Shown: positions 42,233-51,242, numbered from the stretch's first letter. The stretch: 64,000 nt of DNA from CALGDE01 sp964655355 (GCA_964655355.1 CAZZMD010000010.1:31852-95851); one strand, 5' to 3'. Notes: generated from the letters alone by a model not told the origin. Translations and numbers: made by a program.

Positions 42233-43423
42233 TCAGCGTCCTGGCTGTCCCTGGGTTCCCGTCCAAACCCGAAAGATCTGATAAGGGGGTCGCCCAATAT
42301 CGGTTCCCCCTGCCAGTGCTTGAGTGCGGTGAAGCTGATTGACATTGAGATAAAGCCAAGACTCAGCACCAAAACGGACATTATCGATCCACAGGAAACG
42401 GTCATCTTGAATCAACCGAGTCAACTCACCATCACTGCTTAAAACGTCAACCGAATTATCTGGCAAATTCGTTATAAAGTGATTTCCTTCACCATCGGTA
42501 CTAGCGCCATCAGAGATAGGTTTCGGCCCCACCACCTCGACAGCTTGGGCAAGCTTTTCATCACTAACCCTGCTCCGTAGCAACTGAGCAGGAACGCCAT
42601 ACCAAGTTTCCCCAGTCATCGCACCGTAGAACACCGTTTCCCCATCGGCAGAGAGCGTAATTGGATTGACCGCAATTCGAGCAGGCACCATTGAATCATC
42701 AGGGCCAGGTAATTGAATCGTGCGATCTTCCACCACCAAATCCACATCTTCAGCCTTGAGAGACGGGTGATTTTCCCAACGCCAAGTCTCTCGATTATTG
42801 ATATCGACGACCAAAATACCGCCACGTCCACTGTCAGCAACATAAACAAATCCCCGATCATCATCGATCGCAAGATCCTGCAAAAGCTGTCCCTCAGGAG
42901 CGGCAGTTTCATCAAAATCCATGCGAAAAACCAGTTGACCAGAATCGATATCGAAGGCAACTAATTTAGGCTGAGCACCAGGCTGCCCGCCAGGCATCCA
43001 ATTGCCATGGTCGATAACCCACAAGCGGTTTTGCGAATCAATCGCGACACCATGGGGCGTATTTAGAACATCAGGACCACTACCGGGCTCCGCATTCCAA
43101 GCCTGATTAGGAAACGGTTTCCAACGGTTACTACCCGAAAATATTTCAATTAGTTGGACCTCCCCCCGACGGAGGCCGTGAACACTCGCAAAAATGCGAC
43201 CATCACGGGACACCGTAATATTACCGGGGGTAATCTCTAGCTCAGCAACCAGTTCGAGATCGCCGACTTTTTTCTGGTGGGAACCATGGGCAATCAACGC
43301 CTCGCCAGCTCGAGTAATTCCCTGTTCCCCAAAATAGTTTTGTGATGAGATCAAGCCAGTAGCCGTCAAGCCAACTAGCGTCCCCACAGTAATCGAGCAA
43401 AAACGATATAGATTCACGTTCAT
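42233..43423 (-). CDS. Yellow/major-royal-jelly-family propeller protein
   Basis: 396 residues with an N-terminal signal segment (CSITVGTLVGLTATGLIS). The body matches the MRJP/yellow family: ITVSRDGRIFASVHGLRRGEVQLIEIF, LNTPHGVAIDSQNRLWVIDHGN, LLQDLAIDDDRGFVYVADSGRGGILVVDI, FYGAMTGETWYGVPAQLL and SDGASTDGEGNHFITNLPDNSV. Insect members bind small ligands or act on melanin precursors; bacterial members are uncharacterised. Its stop codon is 3 bases from the convergent glutathione-transferase stop. Confidence 0.82.
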   Translation of the reverse strand: MNVNLYRFCSITVGTLVGLTATGLISSQNYFGEQGITRAGEALIAHGSHQKKVGDLELVAELEITPGNITVSRDGRIFASVHGLRRGEVQLIEIFSGSNRWKPFPNQAWNAEPGSGPDVLNTPHGVAIDSQNRLWVIDHGNWMPGGQPGAQPKLVAFDIDSGQLVFRMDFDETAAPEGQLLQDLAIDDDRGFVYVADSGRGGILVVDINNRETWRWENHPSLKAEDVDLVVEDRTIQLPGPDDSMVPARIAVNPITLSADGETVFYGAMTGETWYGVPAQLLRSRVSDEKLAQAVEVVGPKPISDGASTDGEGNHFITNLPDNSVDVLSSDGELTRLIQDDRFLWIDNVRFGAESWLYLNVNQLHRTQALAGGTDIGRPPYQIFRVWTGTQGQPGR

Positions 43424-43541
43424 CTTCTCAAATCAGTTCAAGAATCAGTCAAACCCGAAAATTCTCTACATTAAGTTCAAGGTAATAATTGAGGTGAGGC
43501 TCGCAACATTCCAAGCTTTTCAGGGTGCTCTTTGATAAAGG

Positions 43542-44339
43542 TTACCAAGGCAGTGGCGTCCCATCCCACGAGAAAAACTCACCGCTGTGACTGGAATCCA
43601 GATGGTAAATAATATCCATCAATTGGCTAACAGTACGATCGCACGAAAAGAGCTTCCCCGGCGGAACATTACGCTGAAACGGCTTGGATAATGTCGTATC
43701 CGTCGTCCCGGGATGCAGCGCCGCCAAAATTGTATTTGGACTGCGACGTTTATATTCAATTGCTGACGTTTTAATCAACATATTCAGCGCCGCCTTCGAC
43801 GCCCGATAACCATACCAGCCCCCCAAATAATTATCCCCAATACTCCCCACCTTCGCCGACACCGTCGCAAACACCGAGCGATCGCCATGGCGAAATAGCG
43901 ACACCAACCGCTGCGCCAACAAAGCCGTCGGCACACTATTCACTTGGAAATACCGCAATAGCTGCACCGCCGACAACTGCTCCAACCGTTTTTCCGGCTG
44001 AAACTCGGGACCATCATGGAGCAACCCCACACAATTCACCACCAGATGGAGGCGATCGCCCCCCTGTTTCAGCGTCTCCAGCAACCCATCAAACTGACCC
44101 TCATCGGTCACATCCAACGCGATCGCCCGCAATCGATCCGGGTGGTCTGCTGCCAAAGCCAATAAATCCCCAGCCCGGTCGCGATCGCGATAGGTCGCCA
44201 CCACCGTTGCAAAATTTTCATCGGCTAAACACGCCACCACAAACCCCAACCCAATGCCGCCGCTGGCCCCCACAATCAACGCCCGCGCCCCAGGCACAAA
44301 CCCCCGACGCTCCCCCTGCAACACCGATACGTCAACCAT
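43542..44339 (-). CDS. Short-chain dehydrogenase/reductase
   Basis: 265 residues with a Rossmann fold. The cofactor motif is GASGGIGLGF (about 24-33). NCVGLLHD (about 106-113) replaces the NNAG motif. The catalytic Ser is in TVSAKVGSIGDNYLGGWYGYRASKAAL and the YxxxK is YRASK. The C-terminal LHPGTTDTTLSKPFQRNVPPGKLFS is typical of the CsgA/YciK-like group of SDRs. Substrate unknown. Start ATG 44339 begins MVDVSVLQGERRGFVPG. Confidence 0.87.
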   Translation of the reverse strand: MVDVSVLQGERRGFVPGARALIVGASGGIGLGFVVACLADENFATVVATYRDRDRAGDLLALAADHPDRLRAIALDVTDEGQFDGLLETLKQGGDRLHLVVNCVGLLHDGPEFQPEKRLEQLSAVQLLRYFQVNSVPTALLAQRLVSLFRHGDRSVFATVSAKVGSIGDNYLGGWYGYRASKAALNMLIKTSAIEYKRRSPNTILAALHPGTTDTTLSKPFQRNVPPGKLFSCDRTVSQLMDIIYHLDSSHSGEFFSWDGTPLPW

Positions 44340-44643
44340 GGCTCCTCCCCACCCACTGAACCCTAAAAATGCCCTTCACGATGGCGCACGACGCCCCCCA
44401 CTATGGCGCACGATCGCCCCAGAGCTATGCCTCGAAACCATGACAAACAATGCGTCCCAAAACCATCTTTTACACTAGGAACAGCCGGACCTCAGTCAGA
44501 GTCAAGGATTGACCCTTGATCGCCCCAGCGATCGCCGGTCTCCCTTCCGACTTAACCCTTTACAAACTAACTCTATAAAAAGGCGTAGCGATTGAGGGTC
44601 CAGACGCTGATAGAATCAATCGCCTAACCAGCCCCCTAAACCC
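44340..44643. other. Divergent promoter region of the SDR and gpsA
   Basis: 304 bases, no gene. ATGGCGCACGA occurs twice (about 44378 and 44403). A TATAAAAA at about 44573-44580 near the gpsA side may be part of its promoter. Confidence 0.4.
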
Positions 44644-45654
44644 ATGACTTCTGCGATCGCGCCGTCGCCCAATTCGGCCTCTGCCCCCACCAACTTGGTT
44701 CAAACCATGCAAGATCCCAAACACCTGACCAACGTCACCATCCTCGGTGCAGGTGCCTGGGGCTCCGCCCTCGCGACCCTCGCACAACAGAATACTCACG
44801 AAGTCCATGTATGGTCCCGCCGCACCGGTGAACCGCTCGAAAAGGCGATCGCCGGGACCGAAATCCTCGTCTCCGCCATTTCCATGAAGGGAGTCGCCCC
44901 CACCATTGCCCGCCTGAAGGAAATTGGGCTGCCCCCCAACACCATCATCGTCACCTCCACCAAAGGACTCGATCCCGAAACCACTAACACCCCCTCCCAA
45001 ATGTGGCAGGCGGCATTCCCCGACCATCCAGTCGTGGTGCTATCCGGTCCCAACCTCTCGAAAGAAATCGAGAAAGGGCTCCCCGCCGCCACCGTCGTCG
45101 CCAGCACCGATTTAGACGCCGCCGAAGCCACCCAAGTGGTTTTCGCGTCTGATGTACTGCGGGTTTACGTCAACCCCGATCCCATCGGCACCGAACTGGG
45201 GGGCACCCTGAAAAATGTGATGGCGATCGCCGCCGGTGTCTGTGACGGACTCAACCTAGGCACCAACGCCCGGTCCGCCCTACTCACCCGCGCCCTACCC
45301 GAAATGATCCGCGTCGGCACCCAACTCGGGGCCCAACCCGAAACCTTCGTCGGATTAGCCGGACTCGGCGACCTCCTCGCCACCTGCAGTAGCCCCCTAT
45401 CCCGCAACTACCAGGTCGGCTTCGGACTGTCCCAGGGCAAATCCCTCGACCAAGTGCTAGAGGACCTCAAAAGCACCGCCGAAGGGGTGAATACCACCAA
45501 TGTGCTGATCAACCTCGCCCGCCGGGAAAAGATCCCCGTCCCGATCGCCCGCCAGGTATTTCGTTTACTGAACGGCAAAATCACCCCCGAAGACGCCGTC
45601 CAAGCCTTAATGGATCGGGAGCTCAAGCAAGAATTTGAAGACGAGCTGCTGTAG
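44644..45654 (+). CDS. gpsA: Glycerol-3-phosphate dehydrogenase [NAD(P)+]
   Basis: 336 residues. It makes sn-glycerol 3-phosphate for membrane lipids. NAD(P)-binding ILGAGAWGSALATLAQQNTHEVHVWSR (about 34-60), VSAISMKGV, SGPNLSKEIEKGLP, the catalytic Lys in LKNVMAIAAGVCDGLNLGTNARSALLTRAL and the C-terminal GVNTTNVLINLARREKIPVPI are all present. The first 30 residues are poorly conserved, so the true start may be the internal ATG at about residue 22 (MQDPKHLTNV). It ends in a long GC hairpin. Confidence 0.93.
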   Translation: MTSAIAPSPNSASAPTNLVQTMQDPKHLTNVTILGAGAWGSALATLAQQNTHEVHVWSRRTGEPLEKAIAGTEILVSAISMKGVAPTIARLKEIGLPPNTIIVTSTKGLDPETTNTPSQMWQAAFPDHPVVVLSGPNLSKEIEKGLPAATVVASTDLDAAEATQVVFASDVLRVYVNPDPIGTELGGTLKNVMAIAAGVCDGLNLGTNARSALLTRALPEMIRVGTQLGAQPETFVGLAGLGDLLATCSSPLSRNYQVGFGLSQGKSLDQVLEDLKSTAEGVNTTNVLINLARREKIPVPIARQVFRLLNGKITPEDAVQALMDRELKQEFEDELL

Positions 45655-45687
45655 CGCCCACCAGACAGCCAGCCCCAGCCAAACAAT

Positions 45688-45732
45688 CCGCCCGCTCCCC
45701 AGTTCCGGATGCGATGACAGGGGAGCGGGCGG
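45688..45732 (+). terminator. 13-bp GC-rich inverted repeat after gpsA
   Basis: Perfect arms CCGCCCGCTCCCC (45688-45700) and GGGGAGCGGGCGG (45720-45732) with a 19-base loop, 33 bases after the gpsA stop. A GATTTTATT tract follows about 10 bases later. Confidence 0.5.
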
Positions 45733-45735
45733 ACC

Positions 45736-45765
45736 TTGCCGTCGATTTTATTGCTCTGCTACAAT
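45736..45765 (+). promoter_or_regulatory. Candidate promoter of rpmJ
   Basis: TTGCCG (45736-45741) and TACAAT (45760-45765) are separated by 18 bases; the start codon is at 45856, leaving a leader of roughly 85 bases. Confidence 0.45.
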
Positions 45766-45855
45766 GCCCAGGCGCAAACGCTGCCACGGCGGCAGACCCT
45801 AGCGCTCGCCAGGCCCGATGAGCATTGGCATCGTTATACAAACCCAGAGGAAATC

Positions 45856-46008
45856 ATGAAAGTTGTTAGCTCGATCGGCAACATGAAAAAGCGCAGTCCC
45901 GACTGCCAAGTTGTGAAGCGCCGTGGCTATATCTACGTCATCTCGAAGAGCAACCCCCGCTTGAAAGTGCGCCAAGGCAAGCGCAGCAAGAAGAAGAAGG
46001 GCTACTAA
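45856..46008 (+). CDS. rpmJ: Ribosomal protein bL36, zinc-ligand-depleted (YkgO-like) form
   Basis: 50 residues from ATG 45856, preceded by GAGGAAATC with GAGG 5 bases upstream. KRSPDCQVVKRRGYIYVISKSNPRLKVRQG matches L36. It keeps only one of the four zinc-ligand positions (Cys at DCQ) and has a Lys/Arg-rich tail (KRSKKKKGY). This is the C-minus, YkgO/type-B form, which in other bacteria replaces the zinc-binding L36 under zinc shortage. It stands alone, away from the ribosomal operons. I do not see a clear Zur box. Confidence 0.88.
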   Translation: MKVVSSIGNMKKRSPDCQVVKRRGYIYVISKSNPRLKVRQGKRSKKKKGY

Positions 46009-46172
46009 AACTCTGCCTATGCAGTCAGGTCTTAGACCCCCAAGGCGGAGCCCCCCCAGTCGATTTTGTATGATCCCTTGTGATCTTTGATCCTTTGGAC
46101 CTCCGCCAACGCGCTTCTATGACGTCCATAACGCTGCCCAATCAGCCCATAGAGTAATCTGACCTAACTGAC

Positions 46173-46691
46173 CTAAGTCGACTCAAACGGCCGCTCAATC
46201 ACCTGCACCGGCGGCGAGCAGTACACACAAAGGTCATTGGCAATTTCGACGGCTTCCTGGGGTGACTTATCCAGATACATCGCCGTCAGGGAAAAATGTT
46301 CCCCCGCCCCGATCGCACTGAATTCGTTAATGCGATCGATCAAATATCCATCGGCCACCCGAAACACTTCATTCCCGAAGCCGATCAAATATTCACTGTG
46401 GTGCCCAAAGCTGCTGTCCTTACCGTTGGCCCACCCATAGAAATCCACAATAAAATCCAGCAGCGCCTCCGTACTGGCCGCCTTCGGCTTATGGGTGCGG
46501 GCATAGATCCGCATAAAGCTCAATTCCATACTGAGCCCCACACCGCCGATCACCATGCCATTCACCTCGAACAGCTTCGCCATATCCTGACCGGACACCC
46601 GCTGACTCTCCTTGAGATAGCCCGAGACCCGAATACTATCGGCGGCAAACACCAAGCGATCGGGATACTTGCGGACGGCAACAACACTCAT
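46173..46691 (-). CDS. Proteasome-fold (Ntn-hydrolase-like) protein
   Basis: 172 residues. The start SVVAVRKYPDRLVFAADSIRVSGY, MAKLFEVNGMVIGGVGLSMELSFMRIYAR and YLIGFGNEVFRVADGYLIDRINEFSAIGAGEHFSLTAMYL follow the beta-alpha-alpha-beta pattern of HslV/proteasome beta subunits. Position 2 is Ser, where HslV has its catalytic Thr after Met removal. It could be a self-activating hydrolase, but HslU is not adjacent. Activity is inference; the fold assignment is moderately sure. Confidence 0.65.
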   Translation of the reverse strand: MSVVAVRKYPDRLVFAADSIRVSGYLKESQRVSGQDMAKLFEVNGMVIGGVGLSMELSFMRIYARTHKPKAASTEALLDFIVDFYGWANGKDSSFGHHSEYLIGFGNEVFRVADGYLIDRINEFSAIGAGEHFSLTAMYLDKSPQEAVEIANDLCVYCSPPVQVIERPFEST

Positions 46692-46829
46692 AGGGACTGG
46701 GGTAAGAACTCAGGGACGCATCTAAAACTTTAGATAGTCTCCCCATTGTGGCGGCGATCGCAGAGTAGCCCCGCAAGATTATAGGTTCCCGTAACGAAAG
46801 CTCCCGTAACGAAAGCTAGAAACGCCAGC

Positions 46830-48617
46830 CTATCCCAGCGGCGGCAACTCCTCCAGAATTTTGAACCGCACATGGTTCATCGCCAAATCCCCCACCGACA
46901 GGTCCTCCGGCAGTTCTCCACCGATGGTCAGCCGCTGGAAGCGAATCCCCTTCGCAATTTCCACATGCCCCCAGGGCAGCCCCATAAAATAGCGGGTCGG
47001 ATAGGGTCCCCCCTCCTGAATATCATCGGGATTGGACTCCATCGGCACCCAGCCATAGCCCGGAATATAAAATTCCAGCCACACATGGTTGTAGTCGGGA
47101 TAGAGCAACACCCCCGTGCGATCACCCGGCGGCGGACATTTGTAGCGGCCCACCGTACGGCAAGGGATGCCATTGAGGCGAGCCAACGCCAGCAGAGCAC
47201 CCACATACTCGCCACAGGAACCAATGCCCCGCTCCAGGACCACATCCGGCGTATCGATTTTGGGGGTCAGGCGATAGCTCAGCCGGTCATAGACATAATT
47301 CCGAATGCGCAGCATCTTCCGCAGCACATTGGTTTCCGAGCCCACCCCCGTGATCGCCGCCTGCTGCACCGTCGGCGTATCCATCGCCAGATCATCGTTA
47401 TCCACCAGATATTGCTCAGCATAACCGTCCGGCAGACGGGGCGGCAGATTTTCCACCGATCGCGGCGTGAGCTGATACCGAATACCCCGCACCTCAATCA
47501 GCGCCTTCCAGCCAAACAACCGCCCCTCCCCCGGCGCCAACGTATCAAACTTAAACACAGCGACCCGCTGCCCGCCGTCCTCAATCTCCTCAAAAGGCAT
47601 CCCCACCGGCCACACCTGACGAACCCGTTGGCGATCCGTATCGGCCGGGATCGCCATTCGCCATTCCATCCCCTTCAGAAGACTAAAATCAACCGCTTCC
47701 AGCGGTGAAATTTCTTCCACATAAAACATTTCGATCAGATAGCCATTGGACAGGGCCAACTGGCGATCGCGATCCCACTTAAAATCCAACGCATGCAAAA
47801 ACGTGCGATCGCGGAAAGCCACCTGTAAGGGCTCATCCGCATTGGGATCATCCCGAATATAGGACTCCTCCGCGGAATAACACACATACAGCGGTGCCAA
47901 CCCATTCGTTTGGGCCCAATTATCCTCCGCCGTCGCCGCCCCATTCCCATCCCAAAAAGCCAACCCCGTCGGCGACTCATAGGGGGTCATCACACTAAAC
48001 TCCAACTTGCCCGTCGCCCGATCCAAGCAATACACCGTCTGCTCCAGGCGATCGCACACCCAAAGCTTTTCCCCGCGCACCGTCAAATTTTCCGCCCCGA
48101 TTCCCGGCGCATGGAATTTTGTAATTTCTTGACCGGACTCCCGCCCCAGCACATGGATTTTGCCCGTCCGGGAGCAGCTCACATACACCGTGGTATGCCA
48201 CACCGCCACCCCATCAACCTCCTCCCGCATCTCCGTAAATCGTCGGGGGGACATATCACTCAGGCGGCAATAAAACACCGATCGCCCGCGACAAAACCAC
48301 AAAGTAGGCTCCCCAACGCCCCCATCAATCGGCGGCGCGATCGCCAACCCTCGCCCCCCCGCAAACTCATCCAAATGATAAGGATTCAGGACCTGAGCCG
48401 TTTCCGTCTCCAGATCAATCGACAGCAACTGCCCCCGCAGGGCATCCAGCACCAGCGCCGCCCCCTGCCAAAAGGCAATCCCCCGCAAATCATAGGCCCC
48501 AATCGGCGTAATCGGACGCCGTAGAACCGGTTGAGAAGCGCGCAGGGGAGACGGAGGGGCAGAAGCAACCATAGTTTTCGGGGCAGGATTTTCGATACAG
48601 GAGTAGGGCGGCGGCAA
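46830..48617 (-). CDS. Propeller-like protein with C-terminal transglutaminase domain
   Basis: 595 residues (or about 580 from the ATG at 48572, MVASAPPSPL). The N-terminal ~280 residues contain propeller-like repeats (AYDLRGIAFWQGAALVLDALRGQLLSIDLETE, VDGVAVWHTTVYVSCSRTGKIHVL, LWVCDRLEQTVYCLDRATGKLEFSV). The C-terminal transglutaminase-like fold has the catalytic Cys in GIGSCGEYVGALLALARLNGIPC, His in NHVWLEFYIPGYGWVPMESNPDD, and a following Asp. No signal peptide is clear, so it is probably cytoplasmic. The pairing of a propeller with a transglutaminase is uncommon, and its substrate is unknown. Confidence 0.82.
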   Translation of the reverse strand: MPPPYSCIENPAPKTMVASAPPSPLRASQPVLRRPITPIGAYDLRGIAFWQGAALVLDALRGQLLSIDLETETAQVLNPYHLDEFAGGRGLAIAPPIDGGVGEPTLWFCRGRSVFYCRLSDMSPRRFTEMREEVDGVAVWHTTVYVSCSRTGKIHVLGRESGQEITKFHAPGIGAENLTVRGEKLWVCDRLEQTVYCLDRATGKLEFSVMTPYESPTGLAFWDGNGAATAEDNWAQTNGLAPLYVCYSAEESYIRDDPNADEPLQVAFRDRTFLHALDFKWDRDRQLALSNGYLIEMFYVEEISPLEAVDFSLLKGMEWRMAIPADTDRQRVRQVWPVGMPFEEIEDGGQRVAVFKFDTLAPGEGRLFGWKALIEVRGIRYQLTPRSVENLPPRLPDGYAEQYLVDNDDLAMDTPTVQQAAITGVGSETNVLRKMLRIRNYVYDRLSYRLTPKIDTPDVVLERGIGSCGEYVGALLALARLNGIPCRTVGRYKCPPPGDRTGVLLYPDYNHVWLEFYIPGYGWVPMESNPDDIQEGGPYPTRYFMGLPWGHVEIAKGIRFQRLTIGGELPEDLSVGDLAMNHVRFKILEELPPLG

Positions 48618-48857
48618 AACGTTAGGGGTCGTGGGACATCAGGATGATCAGGATGAAAGCCACATCACCCCCCGAACCATGCCTAGGGTAATACCAATTC
48701 CCCATGGTGAACCGTAAATCCACCACCACAGCCCCGATGGTCATGCTCCCGTGATAATTGGCCGATATATCCCCCAGCACCCTATCCCCCAACACCAGCC
48801 CCCCGTTAGGGATATCTGGATATTAGGTTTAAATTGCCGTCGATGACGTAGTGGCGA

Positions 48858-50501
48858 TCACTCCTTCAGAAAACCGTTGTAAGCTTCCATGCTGTGCTCG
48901 CTCAAATCCAGCCCCTCATACTCCTCCGCAGGGGTCACCCGAATACCAATGGTGTAGCGCAACAACATCCACACCAAAAAACTGAACGTTGCCGTAAACA
49001 CCCCAACCGCCATCACCCCCAGGGCCTGGGTCAGCAACTGATCAACCCCTCCCCCAAAGAACAGCCCAGCCGCGGGGGCATCTTGCTCCCCGTACCAGGA
49101 GTAAACCCCCGACCCAACACTAAATATCCCGACCGCCAAGGTGCCCCAGATACCGCACACCAAATGCACCGACACCGCCCCAACGGGATCATCCAACCGC
49201 AGCCGTTCCAGCAGCAACACCGAAAACACCACCAGGGTTCCAGCCACCGAGCCAATCACAACCGCACCATCTGAACCCACATAGGCACAGCTAGCCGTAA
49301 TACTCACCAAGCCCGCCAGCACCCCATTAATACTCATGGAGAGATCCGGCTTAGTGAAATACACCCAGGACGTGATGGTCGCCGCCAATCCGCCCATGGC
49401 CCCGGCCAGATTAGTAATCGCAATAATATGGGCGATCGCATCAGGATCCGCAGACATCATGGACCCCCCATTAAACCCAAACCAGCCAAACCACAGAATG
49501 AAACAACCCAGGGTCGACAGGGCCATATTGTGACCCGGCAGGGCCGAAATTTCCCCCTTGTGGTACTTCTCCAGGCGAGGGCCCAATAAACTCGCCCCCA
49601 CCAAAGCAGCCCACCCACCGACGGAATGGACCACCGTAGACCCCGCAAAATCATAGAACCCCAACTGAGCCAGCCAACCACTGCCCCACACCCAATGGCC
49701 CGTCACCCCATAGGACAGGCCCACCAACGCCAAACTAAAAATCAGAAACGATAAGAATCGAACCCGCTCCGCCACCGCCCCAGACACAATCGTGGCCGCC
49801 GTCCCCGCAAACGCGAGCTGAAAGAAAAATTTCGCCATCAGGGGCACCGCACTCCAATTGAGGGCCGAAAAAACCCCCTCATAATGAATCCCGGTATGGG
49901 GACTATTGTCGGCCCCCTGCAGCAGAAACCCTGATAGCCCCACCAAGGGCGACCCATCGCCAAACATCAACCCAAACCCCAACGTCCAAAACGCCAGGGT
50001 GGACATGGAAAAGACAATCAGATTTTTCGCCAGCATATTAACCGCATTTTTATAGCGGCAGAACCCGGTTTCCAACATGGCAAACCCGGCATTCATAAAC
50101 ACCACCAACATTCCTGCAATCAAGGTCCAAAGGGTATCCACCGTGACTTGCCAACGGGGAATATCCGGTTCCAGCGGCGTGGTTGGCCCTTGGGCTTGGG
50201 CCCAAGCTCCCCCCAGGCTCCCCAACGGTCCCCCCCCCACATTCAGCACCACGACGATCGCCATCGCCGCGATCGCCCATCTCCATAGCCGCCCTCCCCG
50301 CAGACGAAATCCCATCGGTCGCAGCCAAGACCGACGACGGGGATAAGTCTGACATTTCGAGTCACGGTCCCAGGACCGGGGCACCGGGTCAGACGTTGCC
50401 GGTTCGGAAGTTGCCGGGTCAGACGTTGCCGGATCAGAAGTTGCCGGATCAGAAATCAATGGCGTTGAAGGAGTGGGCAGAATCGACCGGTCATCAGTCA
50501 T
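48858..50501 (-). CDS. amt: Ammonium transporter with extended N-terminus
   Basis: 547 residues, about 80-100 longer than usual. The N-terminus carries four imperfect (D/E)PATS repeats (residues about 18-38), a basic stretch and a signal-like helix (LWRWAIAAMAIVVVLNVGG). The transporter follows (VDTLWTLIAGMLVVFMNAGFAMLETGFCRYKN onwards), with eleven membrane helices and the pore residues in SVGGWAALVGASLLGPRLEKY, GHNMALSTLGCFILWFGWFGFNGGS and VDQLLTQALGVMAVGVF. It imports ammonium across the plasma membrane. Later ATGs such as MGFRLRGG would remove the repeats. The leader contains a 26-bp palindrome. Confidence 0.92.
   Translation of the reverse strand: MTDDRSILPTPSTPLISDPATSDPATSDPATSEPATSDPVPRSWDRDSKCQTYPRRRSWLRPMGFRLRGGRLWRWAIAAMAIVVVLNVGGGPLGSLGGAWAQAQGPTTPLEPDIPRWQVTVDTLWTLIAGMLVVFMNAGFAMLETGFCRYKNAVNMLAKNLIVFSMSTLAFWTLGFGLMFGDGSPLVGLSGFLLQGADNSPHTGIHYEGVFSALNWSAVPLMAKFFFQLAFAGTAATIVSGAVAERVRFLSFLIFSLALVGLSYGVTGHWVWGSGWLAQLGFYDFAGSTVVHSVGGWAALVGASLLGPRLEKYHKGEISALPGHNMALSTLGCFILWFGWFGFNGGSMMSADPDAIAHIIAITNLAGAMGGLAATITSWVYFTKPDLSMSINGVLAGLVSITASCAYVGSDGAVVIGSVAGTLVVFSVLLLERLRLDDPVGAVSVHLVCGIWGTLAVGIFSVGSGVYSWYGEQDAPAAGLFFGGGVDQLLTQALGVMAVGVFTATFSFLVWMLLRYTIGIRVTPAEEYEGLDLSEHSMEAYNGFLKE
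50386..50454. repeat. 15-bp minisatellite in the amt 5' coding region
   Basis: Four and a half head-to-tail units of GGRTCAGAMGTTGCC (50386-50400, 50401-50415, 50416-50430, 50431-50445, partial to 50454) encode the DPATS repeats of the Amt N-terminus. Confidence 0.85.
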
Positions 50502-50534
50502 GGCAGTTAGGAATTAGCTAAAGGAGGAGAGGGC

Positions 50535-50560
50535 AATTGGGGGGCGATCGCCCCCCAATT
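50535..50560. promoter_or_regulatory. 26-bp perfect palindrome in the amt leader
   Basis: AATTGGGGGGCGA followed directly by its reverse complement. The centre is the HIP1 octamer GCGATCGC. It ends 34 bases before the amt start codon and could be an operator, a protein-free cruciform or an RNA stem over the 5' end of the message. Confidence 0.5.
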
Positions 50561-51242
50561 CTGTTACCAGATTATTATTGAAGTAGAGGGTGATTACTGC
50601 CGTTGCCTGCAGACAGTTGAGCCAACAGTTGAGTCAAGTCAGGCAAAAATAGGCAAATAATGTGAGGAAATGTACTGAGGAAATTACCCAGAGGCCGTAG
50701 ATATCAATAATTGCTCTCTGTTCTAACCCCCGAGAAAGGCAACCCAGAATCCGGACATCCGGAAGATGGATGATTTTTCTGCCATTTCTATCGGTAGGAG
50801 TTAGGCAAAACCCCGTTGATGGCACCTCGCCCAGGGGGCATTCACGGGTTCTGGATCCCTTGGAATCATAGGCTGTACAGTTGCCGTTTTCAGCGATCCA
50901 CCGTTGAAGATTAGCGTTGACCCAACGTCGATCAGTAGACAGTGGAGTAGACAGCGGAGTAGACAACGGAGTACACATGTTGTTTCCATGACATCAGCAC
51001 GCTCCAATCAACACGACTGTCCCGTTTAGCCCCCTGAGTCCCCGGACAACAAGGTATGGCAGGGCGAGGATTTGAAAGGTAACAAGGGGCGAGGTTTCGC
51101 TCGATCGCCCCCCCAATGTCCGACCAACAGCAGCGTTTAACCCAACTTTCATTTTCCGGAAGCGTAGGTTAATCTCGAGCGTAAGGGCTGACAGTAACCG
51201 TTCCCCCTATCGCCGTTTCGACGGCAATGACGAAGTTTCACT
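50561..51242. other. Long intergenic region between amt and the receiver-like gene
   Basis: About 680 bases. A 114-codon frame on the minus strand (50634-50978) begins in a 12-bp repeat and shows no family features, so it is not called. The region includes the amt promoter side (AT-rich TAATAATC near 50567-50575), the repeat at 50934-50977 and the upstream region of the gene at 51243. Confidence 0.4.
50934..50977. repeat. 12-bp tandem repeat
   Basis: AGTAGACAGYGG-type units at 50934-50945, 50946-50957 and 50958-50969, then a partial fourth unit. Confidence 0.8.

Noticed and set aside
44573..44580. TATAAAAA as the gpsA -10 element
   Set aside because: No -35 at a suitable spacing; kept only as a remark in the intergenic entry.
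50583..50597. GTA-N9-TAC near the amt promoter, resembling an NtcA site
   Set aside because: NtcA sites have an 8-base spacer; this has 9, and the -10 element at the expected distance is not convincing.
50634..50978. 114-codon minus-strand frame between amt and the receiver-like gene
   Set aside because: Its N-terminus is just the translated 12-bp repeat and the rest has no family pattern.
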